A stretch of 64,000 nucleotides of DNA from Ananas comosus. Lineage: Eukaryota; Streptophyta; Magnoliopsida; Poales; Bromeliaceae. The number at the start of each line of letters is the position of its first letter. The first letter of the stretch is position 1. The stretch spans positions 9,255,011 to 9,319,010 of the forward strand of contig NC_033623.1 of assembly GCF_001540865.1 (NCBI RefSeq). Reading direction: 5' to 3'. A program made the translations under genes and the position numbers. Below are positions 45,705-57,341 of this stretch, one piece after another. Below the pieces are notes generated by a model. That model worked only from the letters and a program-made list of their open reading frames with translations. It did not search any database and had not been told where the DNA came from.

Positions 45705-46830
45705 GGAGGGGGAAGCGCGCGGGAGGTTGCCGGAGTTGACTGGAGGGCGGTGCGGCCGATGGGGAGGGGTGGCCGCCCCCGAAGCCTAAGGTTGAGCCCG
45801 CTCGGTCTGGGCTGACACAAGGTGGCCGCAAGGAGCAGGGATAGCTCCGGCGGTGCTCGGGGGTAGTCGAGGCCGGCGGGGGAAGGCGCCAGAGCTGGAT
45901 CTCGGCCAGGGAATGATGGAGGTCGGGTTAGGATAGGATTTTGGGATCCGCTACCACAAAGAGATGGAGTGGTTAGCCGAGAGGGAGGGAGAAGGTAGTG
46001 CATAAGGGTTTTCTAGCGGCTGGAGGCGCTTGCCGGCGGTCGAGGCACACGCACGGTAAGGGCAAGGCTGAGGGGATGTCATCTAGGGTTAGCTAGAGTT
46101 GTCTAGGTCGGCTAGGGTTAGCCTGGAGCATAGCAACCATAGCTACTTATATATACCAAGTGGACATTTTACGGAAAACCCCCCTCCAACCCTATATGTT
46201 TATAGTTCAGCCCCTGCCAGTGTGTGCGACTTGCGCGTACGTCCCTCGACATTCAAAATAGCGCACAACAGTGCATAAAATATAGGGTCTCTTCGCGATT
46301 TATCCATTTTGCCAATTTGACCCCTCAGCGGACTTTTCGCAATTCCCGAAGATCCGTCCGTCGGATTTCCGATCGGGTCACGCCAGCGCGTTCAGCACGA
46401 CTGGGACATCAAATCTAGTAGTTCATTTCATCCGATTTGGTCTCCGATTTGCGACAAAACCAACCCTCTTTGTTTCCACCATATAATCACTTATTTTAAT
46501 ATATGTGAAACCGATCAAACCCCTTTTTCTCGACAACCGTGCATCAGAACCCAATTCCGTCAGTGTCATTGGGTCCAGAATAGTCAAGCCATTGAAAACG
46601 AGCAATTGGAGTCCTATGTTCGAAGTCCAATATGCACTAGAACCCCTCTCTACTCACTGGCTCATCCAAAAAGCCGGAGTTACTATTCACTTTAAGTCAT
46701 CGGTCTTGGTAGCGTAACTTCTCCGTTCTAACTCATTTTCTCCTGAAGCTTGATGAGTGCTTATGTAATTAAATTACACACAGAAACATCGTCAACAGAG
46801 AGTTTAGCTGCACTGCCAAAATCTCAGTCC

Positions 46831-48140
46831 TTACAGTCTAGTTATATAATCGGTCCATATTTTTTTTGCAATTTCTTCACACTTAAAATTGCCTACTCTG
46901 CGTTGATTATTCATAGAGTCAATATCCTCAGCATATTCCTCATCCCCATCTGGCACATCGATAATTTCATGACTTCTGATTTCTGAAATGCCATCATTCA
47001 ACCAATCTTCCGTCCCATTATGATTTCGAATAAAATTATGCAATACACAACAAGCCATCACACTGTTAGTTTGATTATCGATAGAATGATATGTAGCTAT
47101 CTTTAAAATTGGAAAACGCATTTTTACAACTCCAATAATACGTTCGACATGATTTCTGAGTTGTAAATGACGAAGATTGAATAATTCTTTATAATCCTTT
47201 GGCTTCTTATTAGCTGCACCTTGCTCTCTTAAATGATATCGTATACCGCGATATGGAGCAATAAAACATGGTGTATTAGCATAACCTGCATCAACTAAAT
47301 AATATTTTCTACGTAGAACTATAAAACCATTGTTTAAGGCGTCTTATAATATCCTCGCATCTGATGCTGAACCCTCCCAACCAGCTCTTACATAAACAAA
47401 ACGAAGATTAAAATCACAGGCAACTATGACATTTTGAGATAATGTTTGTTTTCGATTACGATATGGTTCTTGCGAGCTCGTGGCAATTGATATAGGAATG
47501 TGAGTTCCATCAATAGCCCCAATACAATCCTACATTTGACAAAAAAGTTAATTTAGTCAATTGGAATATTACAAATTAATTTATTGATGAATTGCAGTGG
47601 TAGTTGAATTACATGAAACCAAGTAAGCAATTCACCTTACCTCAAAATAAGGATAAAACTTGTTGTTCTATCGGATATTCGATGGAGTGATTGCCAATGG
47701 TGGTTGAATTAAATCATCAGTGAGTTTAGTAACTGCTTCTAACACCGCTCGAAAATGACGGCTTACTGTTTCACCACTATGTTGGAAACACTTTTGTACG
47801 GTACAATTACTTGCATTTTTAGACAAGATAAATAAAAACATGGCTACCTGCTCCTGCACGCTGACATATTTCGTATATGAAATAAGTCTTTTATCCTTCA
47901 AGCATTTGACCAGCGCTTTGAAAACATGCATCTCCATTCAAAACTCTCTTTTGCATCGTTCATTATTGCCTTCAAGAACTTCTTGAACATACATTGCGCC
48001 AGTAAGAATAGATGTGTGAATACGTCTCTTCTCTGATATTTCATCACTGTTTGTTATTGGATGAACGAAATTCATGAAGTCAATTTCCTCTTCTTCCCTT
48101 CTCTTCAAAAGAAGAACTGCGAGATTATTATTATCCATAG
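46831..48140 (-). pseudogene. PIF/Harbinger DDE transposase, decayed
   Basis: Minus strand. The N-terminal exon runs from the ATG near 48138 (MDNNN) to 47641, with an in-frame TGA near 47940 before MEMHVFKAL. The intron 47640-47530 has GT-AG ends. Exon 2 (47529-46840) holds the catalytic core of the DDE_Tnp_4 family: D in GAIDGTHIP, the GSASDARIL motif, D in YYLVDAGYANTP, and E in ERIIGVVKMRFP. A TAA interrupts exon 2 right after ARIL (near 47346). The C-terminus is cut by the solo LTR, and the present stop at 46831-46833 is in LTR sequence. Known: this enzyme cuts and pastes PIF/Harbinger elements into TWA targets. The catalytic residues survive, but two stops and the insertion make it inactive. 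Confidence 0.9.
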
Positions 48141-48249
48141 TTTGTAGGTTTAGAAATATAAATAAGAGAATGTAATAATTTTTAGGTATGTGATTGTAAT
48201 AACTTGGTTTCTTTAAATAGACTTTGGATGGCATGAAAAGCATAATATT

Positions 48250-48540
48250 TCTCTCCAACGGCTAATTTTTTTTATTTTTGAGCTCTCCAACGGCTAGTTT
48301 TTTTTATTTTCGAGCTCTCTAATGGCTAGTAATTAGGTTTTTTAATTCTCCAACCGCTAGTGTTGGAGATAAAACTTTCCAACGCCTAGTTTTTCAAATT
48401 TTAATTTTAAAATTTTAAATTTTAAAATAATTTAATAGTTAATAATTTAAATTTAAATTTTTAAGTTTTATTTTATATTTTTATATTTTAAAGTTATTTA
48501 ATAGCTAATAATTTAAGTTTAAACTCCCTAAAGGCTAATT
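48250..48540. repeat. Subterminal tccaacggctag repeats near the PIF right end
   Basis: Five to six variants of tccaacggctag occur between about 48253 and 48540, the first two in a 32-bp repeat. They lie between the transposase start and the inverted repeat, where promoter or transposase-binding repeats would be expected. Confidence 0.6.
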
Positions 48541-48708
48541 TTTAAAGATTATCAGAAATCCTGTAGAATTGTATAATGTATATCCAAACAGTTTTTTAAA
48601 TAAACCCGTGAAATTTTTTAGGAGTTATAGAATTCTCTATTTAATTTGGACCAAAACTACGGTATTTAAACTCCATGGAATATTTTTACTGCTCATTCAA
48701 ACATGGCC

Positions 48709-50316
48709 TAAAACAAAAACATTCAACTAATGGGGGTGAGAACTATTAAACAATAGTTCCCAGTGGGTAAGCCGCCGAGAGTGGCGAAATACACCATTAG
48801 GTCAACTGAGGCATGGATATGATACGAGAAGTATATATAATGTACATGCAACAATTAATAGAACAGCTCATCTATAACATGCCTCTACATGAAATGTCTT
48901 TAACATGTACATGCTTACCTTTGCCTACAATCACATGCATAAGTAATTGCGTATGCAACATTGAAATGCTAGTCCACATTTAAACTATAAACAATTGTTA
49001 TGGAACAAGTCTTATATTGTCATTGTCAACAAATAGCTATTGTCATCATGAAGCTATACTACAATATTAATCATCATGAGTAATGGATCCACCATCACTA
49101 AGGTTATCGATGCAATAGAGGCCAACACACATGTCCGACTACTATGAATGCATCAAGTAGTAACATAGAGTAACCAACTACTAGTATGTCCATCTATGAG
49201 GTATGCATCAATTAGTGTCAAGTTTATTTAACTTTACCCAATCAACGAGGGACTTACACGTGGTAACGTCCCAGCTTGTGCCATGCCTAGTGGCCCCGTG
49301 GTAGTCAACATTCCCCCGCTGTGAATGAACCTCCCCCATGGCGTCCCGCTTTGGCGCCCAATCCTGCACGGGCGAGCATGTTGTCGCAAAGGATAACTCC
49401 GGAGTGCCGGCTTGTAGGGAGCGACTCTCACAAGCTTGTCTAAAATGGCAAGTAAGCGTGATTATAAACATCAAGTCCGAGGCAATCGGCCTCCATCATC
49501 ATGTCTAAAACATGGAATCTCAAACAACGACTCAAGGTCGGATACTATAACATAGATATCAAGTTTTATGATCAATTGACTCAATGGCATGTCTCTACCA
49601 ATATGTCACGTCTCTAGCACATTAAAATCCGTATTTCATTTATCCTATTGAGGATGGTTCAATATCTCATTCATGAACCTAACGGGCTACACCCGTCTAC
49701 CAACATATGCTATTTCCACTATAATGCAATGGGATAATTTTCTAATGCCATATTCAACGAACCACCAGGGTGTCCACGAAATCACAGTGTATGCCATGCA
49801 TATGCCATGCTACATGAGCCTCCACTTCATGGAGCATGAAATTGTCATGCAATAATTAGTTCTCATTTAACTACGCAATATATACCTTTGCTATTTACAT
49901 ATTCCAATGCATAAAAACTCCTTTCATATGCCTAAAGCATGGAATTTCCTCTATCGACTCGAGGGTCGAGGAATACCATATTGTTTACAAGTATGCATCT
50001 TATTCAAATACCACATAGCTTTATAATATGTTACTAACATGCAAAGGTCACAAATTATAGCATTCAAGATCTAATCCCTCTAGATCCACTAATTATGTAA
50101 TGTCTCATAAGTCATTACTATTCATCTCTAGCATACATGTTCTTACTTGCATAAGAGGAACTTAATACAACATATACTACCACATGTTTTACTACAAGGA
50201 ATAAGCCAAGAGGACTCTACTAAATAGAGTATACTAACTTCATAAATGTCAAATTGTCTCTACTACAGAGAGTATGCAAAATGTCATACATAGCATGTGT
50301 ATTTCAAGCATCTAAA
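48709..50316 (-). repeat. LTR fragment, continuation after the PIF element
   Basis: Continues the LTR that starts at 38973. It shows gypsy-LTR wording such as gggggtgagaactatt...cagtgggtaagccgccgag (48730-48785) and ctccggagtgccgg (49401-49414). There are no open frames with domains. Its distal end is not identified because another LTR begins at 50317. Confidence 0.55.
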
Positions 50317-52407
50317 TGTCACGCCCCGGGGTCCGATTTTGGTTTAAAAATAAAGTGGAAGTGCCCAATTTTTTTTTTTTTTGAAAATCTGACACCCAGG
50401 GTATGCCAGATCCGCCACAAATACATGGAGTCCACTGTTCACGCGGACAGAGTCTCCCTTATATTTGCACGGCGTCACACAAGTACAAGATACAAGATTT
50501 GCCAAACAGGATACAATCACACATGCATATACACATAATCACACACCATTCACAATCAAATCTATAACCAGAGTTATTCATAAATCCACAACTATTAATT
50601 TAAAATGTTTCCTATCGAGAAACTCGTTTTGAAATACTAAGTCATGAAAACCACCATAAAACTTTTTAAAATTGTTTTCCACACGGAAACCTTTTTCTTT
50701 AAAAACTCGCTACCACGAGGGGTAGAAAACCATTTCCAGTCCACAGAAATTCCTACTCCATTATTATATTCATAAAACCAGATGAATTCAAAGTAAAAGC
50801 AACTGAACCAAATAAGCTATCTAAGACATTTCTTTAAAGAAGCTAGGTTAGAGAATTAACCAACAACGGGACGGTGGCACTATCGATTTCTAGACTCGCT
50901 CATCGCGAACCGTCCCACTAGAACCCGCGACGTCACCTGTAATGGGGGTTGGGGGTGAAAACATGTAAATATATCTCCCCTCCCAGTGGGTACCGCAAGC
51001 CGACGAGGGCGAGGGGTACTCACTAGTCAAAGAGACTAAACAAAGGTATGGGTAAGAGTAATACAGTAGCACCAATGATAAATGAACATGATGTATAAAT
51101 GAACAACTACTGCTACTGTATGTATGCATCAACCGGACGACAAGTCCCAAAAATACCCAATCTGAAACAGCCATATTGGTCCGCAACACCTCAGACCTAT
51201 GCCAATGCCACTCTACCTATATATAACCCAATTTTAACCGCTGGGCTCACGGGCTGCATATAACCCAGTTCTGACCGTTGGGCTCACGGGCTGGCGCATC
51301 CAACCACTTTTCCAAAAAAGAACACCCTCTTGCGGTGGATGAGACCGCTGGTGTTCGTGAAATGCGTACGAGTAGTGGCGATCGATACTGAATGCTCAAT
51401 AGCCAACCGTCAGCAACTAGCCGACAATCCTGCCCCTCAGGCCACACCGACCGTATAGGTCGTCAAATAGTCCAACCGCCCTCGTAGGTTACGATAACAA
51501 TACAGTAAGCCGACCAACTAGGTCACAGATACGAGATACGAGAACCGACCAACCAGGTCATAGATATCACAAATAATCACGAAACCGCTCTACTCTAAAC
51601 ATGATACAGGATATGCAAAATAGTTAAGTAGAGCAACAAGAAAACATGGTATAGGTGCTAGGCTCAACATATAATATATACATGTAGAGTAACAACAGGA
51701 GAACAAGGGTCAGAAGATATCACCGAGTGTGTACCACTGTACCGACTTCGGATTGAAGTACCTACCTGTACAAATATGGTACTGATCTTCCGACTGCGGA
51801 GGAAATAACAATCGGACCTACGAAGAGTCCACCGGGTTAGAATCCAACCCACGAACACAAACCACTAGCTCACAATCCCCACTAATAACCTACAGGAATC
51901 GGTTTCCCAAAACATATTGCCGTAACTCACCGAAAATCCCAAAAATCATACCGGGACTCCGCCGCCACGAACTGTCCCGAAACTCACCGACTCGAGATAC
52001 GAGTCACCCACTACCACTAAACACAAATTTTCGTTTGACATAGCAGCAAAAACATTATCTCACTTCGAAACGATTATCATCGGATAATCGTTCCGATCCG
52101 GGTTCTCGAAAGTATCCAATTCGACACCGGAACCCACCATCGCTCACCCGTCGTTTTCGAACCCTCGAAACGACGCGGGTGACCAACCAACCAGGCTCAA
52201 CGATGACACAAATTATCACGAGGCACCGTCGGAAGAATTTCGAACCGAAACGCGTTCCGTCAGCGAATTTCACCGAAAAACGCACCGAAAATCAACATTG
52301 GATTTCCAAAAAGGTTTCGGGCCTTGGACAACCAGTCCAAAGGTCACTGACTGCCCGTACACGCTGCCAACAGCAGCCCCTAATGCACAATTACATAACA
52401 TAAAATT
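50317..52407 (-). repeat. Truncated gypsy-type solo LTR, related to 42772-46835
   Basis: Starts TGTCACGCCCCGGGG and parallels the 4-kb solo LTR in order (ctgacacccagggtatgccagatccgcc, ctcccagtgggtaccgcaag, cgactgcgga, ccaacagcagcc). Homology stops after about 2.05 kb. The left flank tctaaat (50311-50317) recurs at 52407-52413, so the right border may be 52407, but the expected TACA end is missing. Confidence 0.6.
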
Positions 52408-52544
52408 CTAAATCTTCTGTTTTCATTCCGATTTCACCATGAGTCACTTCCGACTCATATTTTACTTCTTTAAGTCCAATAAAAATAGTATCTCACACTA
52501 TCTTTATTCATGCTTACTTTTACATTAAATCCGGTACATTACAT
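52408..52544. other. Short AT-rich bridge
   Basis: Matches neither the LTR on its left nor the gypsy 5' LTR on the right. It could be the continuation of the LTR that begins at 38973. Confidence 0.3.
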
Positions 52545-53820
52545 ATAGCCACATTTGCTAGTTTGCCACAAGCCACAATAGGTTTCTTTTACCTTGTCTT
52601 ACAATCTCACACTTGGCCTCACTTGCCATAATGCCACTAAAGGTTATACCTTGTCTAGCATATCACAATCTCGATGCCAATCTCGTCACTAATGTCAATG
52701 TCACCTTTGTTTACTATTATCATAGTCCATATCTCACATTCACACAAGTATAGGGTTCCAACATACATGTCTCATATAGTTCTATATCAATTACTATGTT
52801 CATCTACGTTAGAAGCATACAATTGAACCTCAATCAATAACCACATGTCAACTACCCTATTATGCATGAATAGCACTATTCATATATGCTCAATAAAAAG
52901 GTGACATAGACATAGAAAGGAATTCAGAGATTCCGGATAGCACCCCCCACCTTGTAGGTATGCTAAGAAGCCACGATCCAGATTTTGTAATTTTTGGAAG
53001 CCTACGCCGCGTGCTGCGGCAAAACGAAGCCGAAACAGGCTTTTTCGCCAATATCTCCGCATACGCTCGTCGGATTGCCGAACCGAGCTCACCAACGCGT
53101 TCGTTTACCTAGCAATTAGGATAATAAGAGATCAATCCTTAACTTTGACCTCATAATCACAAAATCCTAACATTAACCCCATATACAAAGTCATCTTTTC
53201 CAATCAAGTCCCTAGACTTGAAGAAACATGGGGAAAATTCACCATACAACTCCTAGAACTCATGCTAGAAGGAATTAAATCAAAACCTAGCTTAGAACCA
53301 TGGAAACTCACCTTAGAGTTCAAGCTTTTCCTCCAAAAGCCTTGCTCAAGCTAGCCTCCACCACTAGGAAGCTTTTACTCCAAGCTAAACTCCTCTAAAG
53401 CTTCTTCTTTGCCCAAGCTCTAGAGAGAAGGAGAGAGTGGAGAGGGTTTTAGAGAGAGAGAGGGAGCCCTAAATGTGGTTGGGTTGAGAGAAATAAGAGC
53501 ACTCTCATCCCCTCTCATAACTATACACACCCACCGTGCCATTTTTGCACAATAGCCCCTCAACTCCACCTTTTCACAACAGCCCGAACTAGGCAATTTT
53601 TGCTTACGCGGTCCGGACCCTCCATAGAGTCCGGACCCCAAGAACCCAAATTTTGGTACTTAGCCAATTTTTCACAGTTTTGCTCTCTTGGGTCCAAACA
53701 CCCTATACAATAGCTCCAAAACACTTAGAAACCATTATGGACCATTCTAACTCGTCCGACACTGCACTCCGCTCATCTCGACGGAACTCGGCACGACTCA
53801 CGAGGATGCGATACGTTACA
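52545..53820 (-). repeat. 3' LTR of the gypsy element, truncated
   Basis: Aligns with 62262-63534 of the 5' LTR and ends at the same ...gatacgttaca edge. The part equivalent to 61366-62261 is missing. The break falls near catatagcc at 52545-52553. Confidence 0.88.
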
Positions 53821-53833
53821 TTCCCCACCCCTT
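53821..53833 (-). promoter_or_regulatory. Polypurine tract
   Basis: On the minus strand it reads aaggggtggggaa, immediately before the 3' LTR start TGTAACG. It is the plus-strand DNA primer site. Confidence 0.9.
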
Positions 53834-54869
53834 AAAAATAGTTTCGTCTACGAAACTTAACACATACCTTAGCACACTTGCTCGAACAAGTAAGGATAGG
53901 TCTCGCGCATCCTCTCCTCGAGTTCCCACGTGGATTCACGCCTCGAGTGATTGCTCTACTGAACCTTGACATACGGAATGGTTAGATTCCGTAGCTTCCG
54001 CTCCTTCCGAGCAGGAATGCTCATCGAAAACTCTTCATAAGTGACATCCTCGTGTAGCTCTACCGGCTCATACTCCAACATATGTAAGGAGTTACGAAAG
54101 TACTTGCGGAGATTCGATACGTGGAACACATCGTGCACTCCCGCAAGCTTCGGTGGTTACGCCAACTTGTACGCCACCGGTCCGATCCGCTCTAGAATCT
54201 CATACGGTCCAATGTATCGGGGACTAAACTTTCCCAAATCCCGAACCGCTTTACCCCACGCATGGGCGATACCTTGAGGAATACACAGTCTCCAACCGCG
54301 AACTCTAAATCCTTTCGGCGCTTATTCGCATAGCTTCGTTGCCGAGATTGTGCCGTTAACAACCTTTGGCGAGTAAGGCGAATTTTCTTCTCCGCCTCTC
54401 GCACCACATCGGGACCAAGGGTGACCCTTTGACCCACCTCGCTCCAATGAATAGGAGAGCGACACTTATGTCCATAGAGTGCCTCAAATGACGCCATCGC
54501 TATGCTTTCTTGATAACTGTTATTGTAAGTGAACTCCGCCATCGGCAAATACTCATGCCACCCTCCTTTATAGTCGAGTACACACGCCCGAAGCATATCC
54601 TCGAGTATCTGAATTGTCCTCTCCGACTAACCATCACTCTGAGGATGAAACGCTGTACTAAAGTCGAGCCGTGTGCCCAGAGAATCTTGCAAACTCTTCC
54701 AAAAATGAGAAGTGAACCGGGGGTCTCGATCTGACACAATCGATGATGGAACCCCATTCAATCTCACTACCTCATCCAAGTACACTTGCGCTAGCTTATC
54801 TCCGGACCACGTGGTGTGGATCGGCAAGAAATGAGCCGACTTTGTCAAACGGTCCACCACCACGCATAT

Positions 54870-57341
54870 TGTAACATACCACATCCCTCGTAAGTCGTGC
54901 CGAGTTCCGTCAAAACGAGCGGAACGCGGAATTGAACGAGTTACAGTGGACCCTAAGTGCATTGGAGTTCATAAATGGAGCAAAAAGGGACCCGGAGAGC
55001 AAATCTGGAAATCTGGCTAAGTCCCAGATTTTGAGCTCTCGGGGACCGGTCCCTGAAGGAGAGACCGGTCCCCGTGCGCGTAGCCTGCCAGGAAATCCTG
55101 AGGCATCCGGTCCCTGGTGGTGAGACCGGTCCTCGGGAGACCGGTCCCTGACGGGCAGACCGGTCCCTCGCTGCGCAACAGCCGAAAAACTCGAAAATTT
55201 GGCTAAGTCCTGGAAAACCCCCGTTCGGGAACCGGTCCCTGGTCGGGGAGACCGGTCCCCGAAGGCGAAAAGTGCCCAGTCTGGGCAGTTCAAGTGGAAA
55301 CAAGTAGAGGGGCTTAAGTGCAATTGTTACAACACTATATATGGCCCAACCCCTCTCTCCCACAGCCATTTCTCTCCTCCTCTCTCATTTTCTCTCTTTC
55401 TCTCTCTAGAACTCCTCTAGAACTTGGAGAAGAAGAAGAAGAGCTTGGAGAAGAAGGTGGATTTGGAGGCTTTGGAGGTTCTAGGAGCTCTCCAACAAGG
55501 AGAATCTTGGTGGGGCTTGGACTAGAGGTAAGTTTTGTAAGGTTTTCCTCTAGGGTTTGGATTTTGGTTAAGAGATTTGGAGCTTTGTGCTCCTTAGAGG
55601 TTTTAGAAGCTCTTTTGAGCCATGAACACCATGGAACCCATGAGAGCTCAAGGTGCTCTCATGGTGAATCCTTGGAGATGATGTTTGGAGCCCTAGGGTT
55701 GGTACCAAGGGTCTAGAAATCTTGTTAGGATGCTTCTTAGATGATCCTATGCTATTCTTTGCCTAGGGTTGGGATCGATTCATGGGAAAACCCTAAATGA
55801 CAAGATTAGGGCTTGAATTTGGGGTTTTTGCCCTAGGATTTTTCGGGGACAAATTGACCCTGTAGAAACCTAATTGGGGGTGCCCTAAACACGTTGGACA
55901 ACTTCGTTTAATATTTCGAAAGTGTTAGAGTATAGTTCATGTACAAAAAGGCCTAAAATGGCACTATTTGATTATAGGGCGCGGAATCGGCTTTCGTAAG
56001 TGCGGGGGCCTTACTAATCTACACCCACGCGACTCATAGAGGTGGGGGGTGCACGCCGGAATCGTTGGATTCCCCTCTATGTCTGTTTTCTCTATTCTTG
56101 AGCATATGTACATATATACCCATTCATGCATAGTAGGGTAGCTACATGTGGAACTTGGTTTGACTTCATTTGTATGCTTCTAACGTAGTTGAACATAGAG
56201 AATGATAGAACCAAAACGGACATGTGTGATTGGACCCTCGAGATGTGTGAATGTAAGAATGGACTTGGACATTAGAAAACAAGGGTGTCATTGACATAGA
56301 AACAAGAATTGCATTGAGAGATGACCGTTGAAAATAGTTTGACCCATAGTGACATGGTCGAAGATAAGGCCTTGAAAGTGGCAAAAATAAATAGGTAGAG
56401 ACCTATCGTGATATTGGCATTGTGACTAGTGGCTATGAATCCTCAAGTTGAGGATTAGATCGACACTCACCTTTCGTCTTGGCTTGAGGGAGGTCGCTCC
56501 CCCTCGAGCGGTGCGCTCCGGAGTTGGTCACCACTGGGCGTGGTAAAGTCCCACCAGTTGACGGTCCCTAGGGAGGTTCGAGTCCCCCGTTATTAAGGGA
56601 TTTTGGGTTGTGAGTCATTGGGGTTAACAGAGTTAACCGGCAAGATTGGGTAAGAGCCAAAGTTTGATCATGATTGGAGCATGCATGCATTTCCATTTTT
56701 GTATTGCAATTGTTTATCTACTGACTCTTTCTTGCAGGCATAGTATTAGTTGCATTAGTAATGGTTACTTTTCTTCCTTTGAAATACTTATGCCTGGATA
56801 GACCTAGTGGGTAAGTCGGCGAGGTCGGATGCCGAGCCCACTGGGAACTTCGTTGTAGTTCTCACACCACTAACCCTACAGGTCCTAGCACGAGCGGGGC
56901 GGCGGAGGACCGAGGCAAGGGTTTGGCGCCGTAGGTAGCGGCCACCGGGGACTTTATGCATTTTGTAGTCATTCCCTTTTTGTTATACATGTATCAACTT
57001 TATTTTGTTGATTTAGGTATGTAAAGTGAAAACAATAATGTAATTTGGTAGATGACTAAATGTAAAAAGATATGATGGTTGAATGGAATATAATAGTATT
57101 ATTTACTTGAATTTGGTTCAAAAGAGATCAAATATCATGTGTGTTGTATATTTAGCTTAGAGCTTTCGCTTCCGTTGTTGCTTGCCCTCGAGTAAGCCTT
57201 GTATTATATAAGCAATTCTCTTGTTAATTGCTTAATTATATGTGTTGTTAGAGCCTTGGGCGGACAGGAGAGGCTCTGTCCGTTCGGCGTCTAATGACGT
57301 GACCCGAACCCGACCAAATTGGCGGGGATTGGGGCGTGACA
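54870..57341 (+). mobile_element. Solo LTR (2.5 kb) inserted in the gypsy integrase
   Basis: Begins TGTAACATACC, ends GGGGCGTGACA, and is flanked by CATAT at 54865-54869 and 57342-57346. The start, the end (gcggacaggagaggc, ggcgtcta) and mid parts (cactcacc...gtcttggcttgaggg) match the reverse complement of the 5' LTR at 61366-63534. The inserted element was thus of the same or a sister family, in the opposite orientation. It has a TATA-like box near 55330 (tatatatgg) and a cluster of accggt words upstream. Confidence 0.93.
55044..55260. promoter_or_regulatory. Cluster of ACCGGTCC words in LTR U3
   Basis: Eight ccggtcc words occur in about 215 bp, seven of them containing the palindrome ACCGGT and most preceded by gag or ggg. 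They lie some 70-290 bp upstream of a TATA-like tatatatgg. A related tccggaccc repeat is at the same place in the gypsy LTR (53608-53640). Regulatory function is inferred from position only. Confidence 0.5.

Larger units (their letters stand above)
42772..46835 (-). mobile_element. Solo LTR (4.1 kb) inserted in the PIF transposase 3' end
   Basis: Plus-strand left end TGTCACGCCCCGAGG and right end CTTACA give an LTR reading TGTAAGG...GGCGTGACA on the minus strand. Flanks are GTTTA (42767-42771) and GTCTA (46836-46840), a 5-bp duplication with one difference. The interior has gypsy-LTR features (cagtgggtaccgcaag near 43382; tatatatacc near 46150) but no polyprotein. The insertion replaces the last codons of the PIF transposase. 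A related, shorter copy is at 50317-52407. The LTR contains a one-N gap (45646). Confidence 0.85.
39351..48708 (-). mobile_element. PIF/Harbinger transposon (9.4 kb including a nested solo LTR)
   Basis: The left end GGGCTTGTTTGGATGC and the complement of the right end (GGCCATGTTTGAATGAGC) form short inverted repeats. A TAA target duplication is at 39348-39350 and 48709-48711. Inside are the two genes expected of an autonomous PIF/Harbinger element, facing each other: a Myb/SANT-like gene (plus strand, 41.27-42.40 kb) and a DDE transposase (minus strand, 46.8-48.2 kb). A 4064-bp solo LTR (42772-46835) interrupts it, so the element itself is about 5.3 kb. Both genes are decayed. Confidence 0.9.
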
